Part shown: piece after piece, positions 55,839 to 64,000 of the stretch
How positions within the stretch are numbered: position 1 is the stretch's first letter
How the letters are laid out: the number at the start of each line of letters is the position of its first letter
Source: Nitrospira sp.
Lineage (GTDB): Bacteria; Nitrospirota; Nitrospiria; Nitrospirales; Nitrospiraceae
Length of the DNA: 64,000 nt
Assembly (NCBI GenBank): GCA_024998565.1
Contig: JACOEM010000004.1
Location: forward strand, 186,001-250,000
Reading direction: 5' to 3'
Translations under genes and position numbers: made by a program
Notes under the pieces: model-generated
Database searches by the model: none
The model's input: the letters and a program-made list of their open reading frames with translations, nothing else
Told to the model about the DNA's origin: nothing

Positions 55839-56780
55839 ATGAACATGCGTCGGGTGCACGTCCATAGCGGTTGGTTCGGAGCTGTTTTGCCCGCGATGGC
55901 TGCGGGGCTGGTACTGGGACTTCTGGTCTTCGGCCAGGCCAGAGCAGAGACGGCCGCGCCAGCTTCGGACCCCTCGCACGTCTGGGGCACATTGGTGGCG
56001 GAAGCGAAAGCCCTCCATCTTCCCACTCGGTTCCTCGAACAAATTCCCGCGCAGTTTGTGGCGTTTGAGTTTGAGGATCTGCACGCGTTTGCTGCGGAGT
56101 ATCACCCGTCCGAGCATCGCATGGTGTTGGATCGATCGCTGTCTTTGAATGCAGCGGGGAGGACCCTGCGTCCATTGTCGCGGTTGACGCACAAGGAGTT
56201 GGAAACGCTTTATCACGAACTGTTTCATGCCTACATGGATTTTCTCGAACAGGAGCGTGCGCCGTCGGCTGCCCACGCGTCGTTTATGGCGTTCGCCCGC
56301 GAGCGGCAACGGTGCCGCTATCAGCAGGTCCTCATCACGCCGGTGCTCCAAAAGAAAGATTTGAAAGAGGAGCGCTTTCTCAGCGAGACGGAGTCCTGGG
56401 AAGCGTTGAATGAAACCTGGGCTGTGTTTGTGGGATGGGCGATCTGGACCCATCTGGAAGTGGAGAAAAAGGGGGCGCGTGAACTTCGATCATCCGGCCG
56501 GGCGCTGAATGTTCCGGCTTGGATCGCCCGGCTCAGTCAGGCGGAGCAGGATGCCAGCCTGAGTGGATATTACGAGCCGGAGGATCCGGGTGAAAAGGCG
56601 CTGGCACGCAAGCGGTTTCTTGCGCCGGACTTTCGCCTGTCAGCCCCGGAACTCTTATTGCTCATGAAGGAAGTTCTGGGCAGTTCGGCGGACATGATTC
56701 GCCAGGCCGGTCAAGTAATGAAGCGCGCGAGGGCTGTGCCGCCCTCAAGTGGAGCCTGTGACACTCCTGCTGCATCGTAG
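55839..56780 (+). CDS. Exported putative zinc-metallopeptidase-like protein
   Basis: 313 residues. Signal peptide about 1-36 ending RAEA. The motif LYHELFHAYMDFLEQE (about 125-140) is HExxH, the zinc and catalytic core of gluzincin-type peptidases. A candidate third ligand is the Glu in SETESWEALNETWAVF (about 186-201). The rest matches no family I know. Function is inferred from the motif only; it might also be an inactive relative. Confidence 0.65.
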   Translation: MNMRRVHVHSGWFGAVLPAMAAGLVLGLLVFGQARAETAAPASDPSHVWGTLVAEAKALHLPTRFLEQIPAQFVAFEFEDLHAFAAEYHPSEHRMVLDRSLSLNAAGRTLRPLSRLTHKELETLYHELFHAYMDFLEQERAPSAAHASFMAFARERQRCRYQQVLITPVLQKKDLKEERFLSETESWEALNETWAVFVGWAIWTHLEVEKKGARELRSSGRALNVPAWIARLSQAEQDASLSGYYEPEDPGEKALARKRFLAPDFRLSAPELLLLMKEVLGSSADMIRQAGQVMKRARAVPPSSGACDTPAAS

Positions 56781-56807
56781 AATTGTTCCTGCATAGAACA
56801 TACCCCC

Positions 56808-56836
56808 TTGACAATGGAACGCGTCGCAAATAAAAT
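56808..56836 (+). promoter_or_regulatory. Strong sigma-70-type promoter of the tRNA-tuf cluster
   Basis: Consensus TTGACA (56808-56813) and TAAAAT (56831-56836) are exactly 17 bases apart, about 175 bases upstream of tRNA-Tyr, with an AT-rich flank. It is the best promoter match in the window and fits a highly expressed translation operon. Confidence 0.7.
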
Positions 56837-57017
56837 CGGCTGCTTTCGAAGCCAGGTCAATCCTCATTTCATCAGCGCTCCAGCCCTGTTGTTTTGCTGG
56901 GGAGCTGTGCATGGTGGGGCTTACTTTCATTCTTCTTTCCGGGGAATGAAGTCGCTCTGGTTCGGGAATTACTTGAAATAAATAGTATTCGCTTGAGTTT
57001 GGGAACACGCGCCTAGC

Positions 57018-57103
57018 GGGCAGGTACCCAAGTGGACAAAGGGGGCAGACTGTAAATCTGCTGCCTTATGGCTTCCAAGGTTCGAATCCTTGCCTGCCCA
57101 CCA
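57018..57103 (+). tRNA. tRNA-Tyr (anticodon GTA)
   Basis: 86 bases with a long variable arm, as expected for Tyr. Acceptor GGGCAGG pairs with CCTGCCC; anticodon stem GCAGA/TCTGC with loop CTGTAAA (GTA); T arm CAAGG-TTCGAAT-CCTTG; encoded CCA. Confidence 0.96.
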
Positions 57104-57245
57104 AACTGAGCGTATTCGACCGAATATCACGTGAAGCGTGTGCGTCCGGTTGGGTAATGATAATGGGCGCGATCCGGCGATGCGCAGGATTGTGTGGTCG
57201 AGCGTGTCGCGTCGGATCGTTGGAGTGTTGGTCGGGTCACCGTGG

Positions 57246-57320
57246 GCGGGCGTAGCTCAGTGGTAGAGTTCCAGCCTTCCAAGCTGGCTGTCGTGGGTTC
57301 AAATCCCATCGCCCGCTCCA
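57246..57320 (+). tRNA. tRNA-Gly (anticodon TCC)
   Basis: 75 bases. Acceptor GCGGGCG pairs with CGCCCGC; anticodon stem CCAGC/GCTGG with loop CTTCCAA (TCC); encoded CCA. Confidence 0.96.
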
Positions 57321-57386
57321 AATCCAGCGTGCTCGACCGCGGTGCGGACAGAGCGTGTGAGGGCGGACTAAGACTGTGAGTTCAGG

Positions 57387-57462
57387 GCCCACGTAGCTCA
57401 GTTGGCAGAGCACGTCCTTGGTAAGGACGAGGTCACGCGTTCGATTCGCGTCGTGGGCTCCA
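57387..57462 (+). tRNA. tRNA-Thr (anticodon GGT)
   Basis: 76 bases. Acceptor GCCCACG pairs with CGTGGGC; anticodon stem CGTCC/GGACG with loop TTGGTAA (GGT); encoded CCA. 100 bases ahead of tuf. Confidence 0.96.
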
Positions 57463-57562
57463 TAGTCAGGTTTGTCCGGTTAGAGTCGCTGTCTGCTGCT
57501 GGAGAGCCGGAATATACGGTTAGGGTTCTGGGAAAACAGTGTTTTGAGAAAAGGAGTGAATC

Positions 57563-58768
57563 ATGGCGAAGGCGAAATTTGAGCGACGGAAGCCCCACGT
57601 GAACATCGGGACGATCGGGCACGTGGACCATGGCAAGACGACGCTGACGAGTGCGCTGACCAAGATCTGCTCGGATCGCGGGATGGCGAAATTCGTGAGC
57701 TATGACGAAGTGGCGAAGGCGAGCGAAAGTCAAGGGCGCCGGGATGCCAGCAAGATCATGACGATCGCGATCAGCCACGTCGAGTATGAGACGGACAATC
57801 GGCACTATGCGCACGTTGACTGCCCGGGCCACGCGGATTATGTGAAGAACATGATCACCGGCGCCGCGCAGATGGATGGAGCGATCCTGGTGGTGAGTGC
57901 CGCGGACGGCCCGATGCCGCAGACGCGGGAGCACATTTTGTTGGCGCGCCAAGTCGGCGTCCCCTACATCGTGGTGTTTCTGAACAAGGCGGACAAGGTC
58001 GATGACAAAGAATTGTTGGAATTAGTCGAGCTCGAAGTGCGGGAGCTGCTGACCAAGTACGACTTCCCGGGCGATAAGATTCCGATCGTGCAGGGCTCGG
58101 CGCTGAAAGCGGTCGAAGGGGATCAGGGGCCGTTGGGCGTGCCGTCCATTCTGAAGTTGCTCGAAGCCGTCGATACCTACATCCCGACGCCGACCCGGGC
58201 GATTGATAAGCCGTTCCTGATGCCGATCGAAGACGTATTTACGATCAGCGGACGCGGCACGGTCGTGACGGGCCGATGCGAGAAGGGGATCGTGAAGGTC
58301 GGCGACGAAATCGAAATCGTCGGCTTGCGGCCCACGCAGACGACCATCGTGACGGGCGTGGAAATGTTCCGCAAGGTGCTCGATGAGGGGCAGGCGGGGG
58401 ACAATATCGGCGTCTTGCTGCGCGGCACGAAGAAGGAAGATGTGGAGCGGGGCATGGTGTTGGCCAAGCCGAAGAGCATCACGCCGCACACGAAGTTCAA
58501 GGCGGAGATCTATGTGTTGACCAAGGAAGAAGGTGGACGTCATACGCCGTTCTTTAATGGCTACCGGCCGCAGTTCTACTTCCGGACGACCGACGTGACG
58601 GGGATCGTGACGTTAACGCCGGGCGTGGAGATGGTGATGCCGGGAGACAATGTGACGGTCACGGGCGAATTGATCAGTCCGATCGCCATGGATCAGGGGT
58701 TGCGGTTTGCGGTTCGAGAGGGCGGCAAAACCGTCGGCTCGGGCGTCGTTACGGAAATTTTAGCGTAA
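57563..58768 (+). CDS. tuf: Elongation factor Tu
   Basis: 401 residues, full length. G1 [10 protein letters not shown]3 [13 protein letters not shown]4 NKAD, G5 SALKA, and the three domains are present. AAGGAG lies eight bases before the ATG. It delivers aminoacyl-tRNA to the ribosome. Odd point: switch I, usually ARGITIN(T/A)SHVEY, reads [14 protein letters not shown]; the Mg-binding Thr is kept but the RG of RGITI is lost. Position in the tRNA-tuf-rpmG-secE cluster is classic. Confidence 0.97.
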   Translation: MAKAKFERRKPHVNIGTIGHVDHGKTTLTSALTKICSDRGMAKFVSYDEVAKASESQGRRDASKIMTIAISHVEYETDNRHYAHVDCPGHADYVKNMITGAAQMDGAILVVSAADGPMPQTREHILLARQVGVPYIVVFLNKADKVDDKELLELVELEVRELLTKYDFPGDKIPIVQGSALKAVEGDQGPLGVPSILKLLEAVDTYIPTPTRAIDKPFLMPIEDVFTISGRGTVVTGRCEKGIVKVGDEIEIVGLRPTQTTIVTGVEMFRKVLDEGQAGDNIGVLLRGTKKEDVERGMVLAKPKSITPHTKFKAEIYVLTKEEGGRHTPFFNGYRPQFYFRTTDVTGIVTLTPGVEMVMPGDNVTVTGELISPIAMDQGLRFAVREGGKTVGSGVVTEILA

Positions 58769-58776
58769 GAATGCGC

Positions 58777-58833
58777 GATCAGCGATCAGCGGTCAGCTCA
58801 CGAAGTGGGGTTGACGGCTGAGCGTTGACGGCT
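58777..58833. repeat. Short mixed direct/inverted repeat between tuf and rpmG
   Basis: GATCAGC occurs twice in tandem (58777-58790) and TTGACGGCT twice (58811-58819, 58825-58833). The segment 58783-58796 is an imperfect inverted match (11 of 14) of 58811-58824, so the RNA can fold into a stem-loop ahead of rpmG. Confidence 0.6.
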
Positions 58834-58846
58834 CAGGGGATGGCAA

Positions 58847-58996
58847 ATGCGAGATATCATCGACTTGGCCTGTACGGTCTGCAAGCAGCGAAATTATACG
58901 ACCCGCAAGAACAAGAAGAACGATCCGGATCGCTTGGAGCGAAACAAGTTCTGTAAGTTCTGCCGGAAGCACATCGCTCATAAGGAAGTGAAGTAG
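58847..58996 (+). CDS. rpmG: 50S ribosomal protein L33
   Basis: 49 residues, beginning [12 protein letters not shown], ending [10 protein letters not shown]. The pairs CTVC and CKFC show the zinc-binding (C+) form of L33. GGGGA lies six bases before this ATG. Between tuf and tRNA-Trp, its usual place ahead of secE. Confidence 0.95.
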   Translation: MRDIIDLACTVCKQRNYTTRKNKKNDPDRLERNKFCKFCRKHIAHKEVK

Positions 58997-59054
58997 GGCT
59001 CCTCTGCTGGGTTGGGCATGGTCCTTGGCTCGGCAGCGCTCATGTTCCGGCTGG

Positions 59055-59129
59055 AGGGGCATGGTGTCAACGGCAGCACATCGGTCTCCAAAACCGAGAG
59101 TCTAGGTTCAAATCCTAGTGCCCCTGCCA
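59055..59129 (+). tRNA. tRNA-Trp (anticodon CCA)
   Basis: 75 bases. Acceptor AGGGGCA pairs with TGCCCCT; anticodon stem TCGGT/ACCGA with loop CTCCAAA (CCA); T arm with TTCAAAT; encoded CCA. Lies just before secE as in many bacteria. Confidence 0.96.
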
Positions 59130-59217
59130 AGCCCTTGTTTGTAAGTGAGTGGGTGTCCGGCGTCGGCGAGGCCGGCTCGATAAACTGTCTGAGAAGTTCG
59201 GAGAGAGGATTGTAACC

Positions 59218-59412
59218 GTGTTTCAGCGATTGATCGCCTCTATTCGAGAATTCATCGAGGGTGTGCGCGGTGAACTCAAGAAGGTCTCGTTCCCGTCGAG
59301 GACGGAAACGATCGGCGCCACCACGGTCGTGATCGTGTTTTGTATCCTCATGTCCCTTTATCTGTCGATGATGGATTCCGTGCTGGGCTGGCTGATGCGC
59401 AAGGTCATTTAG
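59218..59412 (+). CDS. secE: Preprotein translocase subunit SecE
   Basis: 64 residues from GTG at 59218, with GAGAGG about nine bases upstream; a longer frame to 59149 is basic and unlike SecE. Amphipathic helix with ELKKVSFPSRTET, the SecE signature, then one membrane helix (TTVVIVFCILMSLYLSMMD). The single-pass form. It stabilises SecY in the translocon. nusG follows as usual. Confidence 0.95.
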   Translation: MFQRLIASIREFIEGVRGELKKVSFPSRTETIGATTVVIVFCILMSLYLSMMDSVLGWLMRKVI

Positions 59413-59485
59413 TTGCGTGGTGCGGCTGGACAGGTCCGGCGTTGCCCGGACGATACGATGCTGGATGTTCAGCTGAGAGGAGATG

Positions 59486-60025
59486 ATGAGCAATAAGAAC
59501 TGGTACGTCATCCATACCTATGCGGGGTTTGAGGGTCGCGTGAAGACCAGTCTCCTTGAGCGCGCAAGTCAAATGGGGCTCACCGAGCGACTTGGGCAGG
59601 TCCTGGTTCCGACGGAAGATGTAATCGAGATCAAGGACGGAAAGCGACGCACGTCCCGGAGAAAATTTTTCCCGGGTTACGTTCTGATTGAACTCGAGGC
59701 GCCGCTGGCTGATGAAACCTTGCAGATGATTAAGGAGACCCCCAAGGTTACCGGGTTCGTCGGGGGAGGGGCTCAGCCTACACCGCTGTCCTCGGAAGAG
59801 GTGGATTCTCTGCTGAAGCAGGTAGATGCCGGCGCGGCAGGACCGCGCGAGCAGGTCCGGTTTATCAAGGGGGACAATGTCCGGATTGTAGATGGTCCGT
59901 TCCTCGGTTTTAATGGCGCGGTCGATGATGTGGATGCTGATCATAGCCGGGTAAAAGTTTTTGTAAGTATTTTTGGCCGGTCGACGCCGGTCGAGCTTGG
60001 TTTCTTGCAGGTCGAACGTATTTGA
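59486..60025 (+). CDS. nusG: Transcription termination/antitermination protein NusG
   Basis: 179 residues from the second of two adjacent ATGs, which is better spaced from GAGAGG. NGN domain (WYVIHTYAGFEGRVKTSLLE, RRKFFPGYVLIELE) and C-terminal KOW domain (GDNVRIVDGPFLGFNGAVDDVD). It binds RNA polymerase and links it to Rho or the ribosome. Normal length. Confidence 0.96.
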   Translation: MSNKNWYVIHTYAGFEGRVKTSLLERASQMGLTERLGQVLVPTEDVIEIKDGKRRTSRRKFFPGYVLIELEAPLADETLQMIKETPKVTGFVGGGAQPTPLSSEEVDSLLKQVDAGAAGPREQVRFIKGDNVRIVDGPFLGFNGAVDDVDADHSRVKVFVSIFGRSTPVELGFLQVERI

Positions 60026-60046
60026 GGTCACTGGATTCGAGATGGT

Positions 60047-60082
60047 GGACTGAGAGCCGTTCTCAGCCCTCGTGCTCAGTCC
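60047..60082 (+). promoter_or_regulatory. Stem-loop in the rplK leader, possible L1 control site
   Basis: GGACTGAG (60047-60054) pairs with CTCAGTCC (60075-60082); an alternative shorter stem CTGAGA (60050-60055)/TCTCAG (60061-60066) excludes it. It is 22 bases before the rplK ATG. In E. coli, L1 represses translation at the L11 leader; whether this is that site is inference from position. Confidence 0.4.
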
Positions 60083-60103
60083 GCAGTTCTCAGGGAGTAA
60101 CTC

Positions 60104-60526
60104 ATGGCCAAGGAAGTATCAGCGCAGATTAAATTGCAGATTCCGGCCGGCAAGGCCAATCCTGCTCCGCCCGTTGGTCCGTCATTGGGTCAGCACGGCG
60201 TGAACATTATGGAGTTTTGCAAGCAGTTTAACGCCAAAACGCAGAAGGACGGGGATAGCATCATCCCGGTGATCATTACGGTCTATAAGGACCGGAGCTT
60301 TACCTTCATCATGAAGACGCCTCCGGCATCGGACCTCCTGAAGAAGGCCGCCGGGATCATCAAGGGGTCCGGCGTGCCGCATAAGGACAAGGTGGGAAAA
60401 GTGAGTCAGGCCCAGGTCCGTGAAATCGCGCAGAAGAAGTTGTCCGACCTGAATGCGGCCGATCTTGAGGGCGCCATCAAGATTATCCAGGGGACCGCGC
60501 GTAGCATGGGCATCACCGTCCAGTAA
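60104..60526 (+). CDS. rplK: 50S ribosomal protein L11
   Basis: 140 residues. [38 protein letters not shown] is the N-terminal domain; the C-terminal rRNA-binding domain ends [20 protein letters not shown] precedes the start. It forms the GTPase-associated stalk base with 23S rRNA. Confidence 0.97.
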   Translation: MAKEVSAQIKLQIPAGKANPAPPVGPSLGQHGVNIMEFCKQFNAKTQKDGDSIIPVIITVYKDRSFTFIMKTPPASDLLKKAAGIIKGSGVPHKDKVGKVSQAQVREIAQKKLSDLNAADLEGAIKIIQGTARSMGITVQ

Positions 60527-60570
60527 GTTTCTGCAGAGTGAACCTCCGGCGGATGTGAAGGAGCAGCAGT

Positions 60571-61263
60571 ATGGGAAAGAAATTGACCGCGGCTCAGGAA
60601 AAGATCGAGCCCAGGTTTTATGAGTTGAAAGAGGCTGTCGAGGCTGTCAAGCAGGCGGCCTTTGCCAAGTACGATGAGTCCGTCGATCTGGCGATTCGTC
60701 TGGGAATCGATCCCAAGCGGTCGGATCAGATGGTACGCGGGACCACGGCGTTGCCGCATGGGACGGGTAAGAAGCTCCGCGTGCTCGTATTTGCCAAAGG
60801 CGAAAAAGAGCAGGAGGCTCGCCAGGCGGGCGCAGATCATGTGGGCTCGGACGACCTGATGGAAAAGATCAAGGGCGGGTGGATGGAGTTTGATTGTGCC
60901 ATCTCCACGCCTGATTTGATGGCCTCTGTCGGTAAGCTGGGAAAGGTGCTTGGTCCCCGCGGACTGATGCCCAATCCGAAGACCGGCACGGTCACGTTTG
61001 AGGTCGGCAAGGCAGTCAGTGAAATTCGCAAGGGCCGTGTCGAGTTCAAGGTCGAGAAAGCCGGAATCGTGCAAGTGCCGGTTGGTAAGGTCTCGTTTGA
61101 CGTTCAAAAGCTGTATGACAATGCGCAGGCCGTGCTGGAGTCTGTGGTGAAGGCGAAGCCCTCATCCTGCAAGGGCCGATACATCAAGAGTGTGACGATG
61201 TCGAGCACCATGGGGCCGGGCGTGAAGCTGGATCCTGTGGCGCTGTCGAAGTTGTGGAGTTGA
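60571..61263 (+). CDS. rplA: 50S ribosomal protein L1
   Basis: 230 residues, normal length. [38 protein letters not shown] and the closing [17 protein letters not shown] are diagnostic. AAGGAG ribosome site. It forms the L1 stalk and usually represses the rplK-rplA messenger. Confidence 0.97.
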   Translation: MGKKLTAAQEKIEPRFYELKEAVEAVKQAAFAKYDESVDLAIRLGIDPKRSDQMVRGTTALPHGTGKKLRVLVFAKGEKEQEARQAGADHVGSDDLMEKIKGGWMEFDCAISTPDLMASVGKLGKVLGPRGLMPNPKTGTVTFEVGKAVSEIRKGRVEFKVEKAGIVQVPVGKVSFDVQKLYDNAQAVLESVVKAKPSSCKGRYIKSVTMSSTMGPGVKLDPVALSKLWS

Positions 61264-61294
61264 GAACAGGCAGGTTCTCAGTAAGGGGAGAGGC

Positions 61295-62227
61295 ATGAAG
61301 AAAGAAGAGAAGGCAACAGCGATCGCAGAGTTGACGGAAAAGTTCGGTCGCGCCCGCTTGGCGATTCTGACGGAGTGCGCCGGCATGCCCGTCAATCAGA
61401 TGACCGAGTTGCGCCGGCAGTTGCGCGGCGCCAAGGCGGAGTATTGCGTCATCAAGAATACCCTGGCCGTGCGCGCCTCGACCGGCACGATTCTCGCGGA
61501 CGCCAAAGATCATTTCAAGGGGCCGACTGGCCTGGTGATCGGGTATGACGATCCGGTTCTGCCGGCGAAGATCTTGCGCGATTTCATTCAGGCTGAAAAG
61601 CGGTCTGAGAAGATCAAGGTGACGGTCGGGGTATTGGAAGGCCGGCTGGTGCAGGCTGCGGATCTGAACGCCATTGCGCAGCTGCCGAAAAAGGAAGTGT
61701 TGATTGCGATGCTGCTATCGGCCATGCAGGGCCCGATTCGCGGCGTGGTGTACGCGTTGAGCGGAGTGTTAAGCAAGTTTGTGCGAGTCATTGCAGCCAT
61801 TCAGGATAAAAAGAAAGGGGAGGGCGACATGTCAGCAGCAGGAACCAAGTTGTCACAAGATGAATTGATCAAGGCAATCGAGGGCATGAGCGTGTTGGAA
61901 TTGGCCGATCTGGTCAAGGGGCTGGAGACGCGTTTTGGCGTGACGGCGGCGGCGCCTGTGGCCGTGGCGGCCGTGGGTGGTGGCGGGGCGGCAGCGGCTC
62001 CCGCTGAAGAGAAGACGGCCTTTGATGTGATCCTGGTCAGTGCTCCGGCAGACAAGAAGATCCAGGTCATCAAGGTGGTGCGTGAGCTCACCAGCCTCGG
62101 ACTCAAGGAAGCGAAGGACCTGGTCGAGGGCGCTCCGAAGCCCATCAAGGCCGGTGCCACCAAGGAAGAAGCCGACACGATGAAGAAGAAGCTCGAGGAA
62201 AGCGGAGCGAAAGTCGAAGTTAAGTAA
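61295..62227 (+). CDS. rplJ: Ribosomal proteins L10 and L7/L12 in one continuous frame
   Basis: The frame from 61295 codes 310 residues without a stop. Residues 1-178 are L10 ([59 protein letters not shown]) ending [11 protein letters not shown]; residues 179-310 are L7/L12 from its own Met. In most bacteria the two are separate genes, with L10 binding several L12 dimers through its C-terminal helix. Here the rplJ stop is missing. Whether the cell makes a fusion, or mostly free L12 from the internal start, cannot be told from sequence. A base error removing a stop is possible. AGGGGAGA precedes the rplJ ATG. Confidence 0.85.
   Translation: MKKEEKATAIAELTEKFGRARLAILTECAGMPVNQMTELRRQLRGAKAEYCVIKNTLAVRASTGTILADAKDHFKGPTGLVIGYDDPVLPAKILRDFIQAEKRSEKIKVTVGVLEGRLVQAADLNAIAQLPKKEVLIAMLLSAMQGPIRGVVYALSGVLSKFVRVIAAIQDKKKGEGDMSAAGTKLSQDELIKAIEGMSVLELADLVKGLETRFGVTAAAPVAVAAVGGGGAAAAPAEEKTAFDVILVSAPADKKIQVIKVVRELTSLGLKEAKDLVEGAPKPIKAGATKEEADTMKKKLEESGAKVEVK
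61829..62227 (+). CDS. rplL: 50S ribosomal protein L7/L12, nested start
   Basis: 132 residues from the in-frame ATG at 61829, with GGGGAGGG about five bases ahead. N-terminal dimerisation part ([26 protein letters not shown]), Ala/Gly/Val hinge (about 45-65), and C-terminal factor-binding domain ([40 protein letters not shown]). Normal length for a free L12. The strong ribosome site suggests independent initiation, needed to give several L12 per L10. Confidence 0.85.
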   Translation: MSAAGTKLSQDELIKAIEGMSVLELADLVKGLETRFGVTAAAPVAVAAVGGGGAAAAPAEEKTAFDVILVSAPADKKIQVIKVVRELTSLGLKEAKDLVEGAPKPIKAGATKEEADTMKKKLEESGAKVEVK

Positions 62228-62308
62228 CGGTTTACCGGGCGGCAGTGTGAGTTGTCCGTTGGGATGGCGCGGGGCGTTCATCTCCTTATGAGCTTGGAGG
62301 GCTAACGA

Positions 62309-64000
62309 ATGTCGGAATCGACTCTTTCGGAGTTTGTCGAACGTAAGGATTTTTCTCGGATTCGTACGAGTATCGATATTCCCGATCTCATCGAAATCCA
62401 GAAGCGGTCCTACGAAGAGTTCCTCCAGATGGAAGTCGAGCCGGACCGTCGCAAGGATCAGGGGTTACAGGCGGCGTTAGCCAGCGTCTTTCCCATTACT
62501 GACTACAACAACACGGCGGCATTGGAGTTCTCCAACTATTCCTTGGGAACTCCGAAGTACGACGAACGGGAGTGCCTTGAGCAGGGAATGACGTTTGCCG
62601 TTCCCTTGAAATTGCGTGTGCGGTTGATTGTCTTCGATAAAGAGGACAAGGGGCCGAAGAAGAAGGTGCTGGACGTTCGGGAGCAGGAAGTCTATGTCGG
62701 CGAACTTCCGCTCATGACCGAGCGCGGTACCTTCCTCATCAACGGGACCGAGCGAGTGGTGGTCAGCCAGTTGCACCGCTCGCCGGGCGCGTCGTTCACC
62801 CACGATAAGGGGCGGACCCATGCCAGCGGCAAGGTGTTGTACTCTGCCCGGATTATTCCCTATCGCGGATCCTGGCTCGATTTCGAGTTCGACGCACGGG
62901 ACATTCTGTACGTTCGCATCGATCGCCGTCGGAAAATGCCTGCCACGATCCTGTTGAAGGCGTTCGGGTATAGCACCGACGACCTGTTGCGAATGTACTA
63001 CCCCGTGGAGGAGATTCGTGTCTCCAAGGGGAAGCTCTACCGGAAGCTTGATCCTGAAATCCATCATGGGTTGAAGTGTTCGACGGAAGTGATGGAGAAG
63101 GGCGGTAAGGACCCGCTCGTTCGCGAAGGAGCGAAGCTGACGAAGGTTCTGATCGCCAAGCTGAAGGCGGCGGGCATCAAGGAAATTCCTGTCACTCCCG
63201 CCGAGTTGGTGGGGCGCGCGGTGCTGACGGAGTTGGTCGACAGCGGCAAGAAGCAGTCGCTGGCCGAGAAAAATCAGCGTCTGACCGAAGAGATTCTGGA
63301 GAAGATCCTTGATAGCGATATCGAGGAATTCAAGGTCATTTATCTGGATACGACCAATGCCACGCTGGTCATCCTCGATACGCTCGACATGGAGCGCACC
63401 GGGTCGAAGGAAGAGGCGATGGTCGAGATCTATCGCCGTCTCAGGCCGGGTGAGACCCCGTCTGTCGAAACTGCGCGAGCCCTGTTCGATAATTTGTTCT
63501 TAAGTCCGAAACGGTACGATCTGTCGCCGGTCGGACGGCTCAAGCTCAATAAGAAGCTGGGCCTTGATTTCGCCCTTGAGCAGCGGACCCTTACGGCGCA
63601 GGACATTGTCGAGGTGGTGCGCTATCTGGTGAATCTCAAGATCGGTCGCGGTGAGATCGACGACATCGACCACTTGGGGAACCGCCGTGTGCGGTCTGTC
63701 GGCGAGCTGTTGGAAAACCAGTTCCGGCTCGGCCTTGTGCGTATGGAGCGGAGCATCAAAGAGCGCATGAATCTCCTGGATATGGAGACCGTGTTGCCGC
63801 ACGACTTGATCAACGCCAAGCCGGTCGTGGCAGCCGTGAAGGAGTTTTTCAGCAGCAGTCAGCTCTCCCAGTTCATGGACCAAACGAATCCCCTCGCCGA
63901 GATTACGCACAAGCGTCGACTCTCGGCCCTTGGGCCGGGCGGATTGACTCGTGAGCGCGCGGGCTTCGAAGTGCGCGACGTCCATCCTTCTCACTACAGC
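62309..64000 (+). CDS. rpoB: RNA polymerase beta subunit, 3' partial
   Basis: The first 564 residues; the gene runs off the window. GGAGG lies before the ATG at 62309. Protrusion and lobe domains ([33 protein letters not shown]) and the rifampicin pocket [30 protein letters not shown] are recognisable. At the common resistance positions it has Asp, His and Ser (D516, H526, S531 in E. coli numbering), the sensitive state. The next gene is presumably rpoC. Confidence 0.98.
   Translation, partial: MSESTLSEFVERKDFSRIRTSIDIPDLIEIQKRSYEEFLQMEVEPDRRKDQGLQAALASVFPITDYNNTAALEFSNYSLGTPKYDERECLEQGMTFAVPLKLRVRLIVFDKEDKGPKKKVLDVREQEVYVGELPLMTERGTFLINGTERVVVSQLHRSPGASFTHDKGRTHASGKVLYSARIIPYRGSWLDFEFDARDILYVRIDRRRKMPATILLKAFGYSTDDLLRMYYPVEEIRVSKGKLYRKLDPEIHHGLKCSTEVMEKGGKDPLVREGAKLTKVLIAKLKAAGIKEIPVTPAELVGRAVLTELVDSGKKQSLAEKNQRLTEEILEKILDSDIEEFKVIYLDTTNATLVILDTLDMERTGSKEEAMVEIYRRLRPGETPSVETARALFDNLFLSPKRYDLSPVGRLKLNKKLGLDFALEQRTLTAQDIVEVVRYLVNLKIGRGEIDDIDHLGNRRVRSVGELLENQFRLGLVRMERSIKERMNLLDMETVLPHDLINAKPVVAAVKEFFSSSQLSQFMDQTNPLAEITHKRRLSALGPGGLTRERAGFEVRDVHPSHYS

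Overview
The window is GC-rich bacterial chromosome, densely coded on both strands. Numerous lipobox signal peptides, an RlpA homologue and SecE/HtpX point to a diderm (Gram-negative) bacterium. The gene mix (GldFG/DUF4340 transporter, HEAT-repeat proteins, thioredoxin-like [2Fe-2S] ferredoxin, squalene/phytoene synthase, mono-haem cytochrome c lipoprotein) and an EF-Tu with an unusual switch I make a Nitrospira-like member of Nitrospirota my best guess. No 16S rRNA gene is present, so this is inference.

Region by region. 1-7.7 kb: the 3' part of a giant SpvB/FG-GAP/RHS polymorphic-toxin gene, followed by a small orphan gene that is probably its immunity gene, then about 0.6 kb of AT-richer DNA with no convincing gene. 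8.3-12.2 kb: four minus-strand signalling genes (two single-receiver regulators, one with a GGDEF domain; a sensorless hybrid kinase; an Hpt protein), which look like a phosphorelay feeding c-di-GMP. 12.3-22.4 kb: housekeeping and envelope genes (YqeY, MFS, glutathione peroxidase, HtpX, cupredoxin, squalene/phytoene synthase), a four-gene block rich in cysteine motifs, and alanine dehydrogenase. 22.4-28 kb: tRNA-Pro, acylphosphatase, an RpoS-like sigma factor, apt, a DksA-type zinc-finger protein, queC, cytochrome c and an SPFH lipoprotein. 29-34 kb: malQ and a kinase/NtrC-type two-component pair. 34-39.3 kb: small envelope and regulatory proteins and a long protein ending in a DpnII/MboI-like nuclease domain with substituted catalytic positions. 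39.7-45 kb: tRNA-Arg, a Cys-repeat lipoprotein and a complete GldFG/DUF4340 ABC operon. 45-56.8 kb: lipoproteins, RlpA, two HEAT-repeat proteins, glgP, a UvrD-type helicase and a secreted HExxH protein. 57-64 kb: the classic translation/transcription cluster tRNA-Tyr, tRNA-Gly, tRNA-Thr, tuf, rpmG, tRNA-Trp, secE, nusG, rplK, rplA, rplJ, rplL, rpoB, with a strong sigma-70-type promoter at its head.

Most notable points: (1) rplJ and rplL form one uninterrupted reading frame with an internal rplL start; (2) the squalene/phytoene synthase has no ATG/GTG/TTG that could encode its conserved N terminus, and lies in the same frame as the upstream cupredoxin, separated only by a TAA; (3) the RHS toxin with exact 58-residue FG-GAP units, a duplicated 192-residue beta-rich module and an unrecognised toxin tip plus candidate immunity protein; (4) the degenerate DpnII/MboI-like domain on a long Pro/Ala/Thr-rich stalk; (5) EF-Tu lacking the usual RGITI switch I signature.
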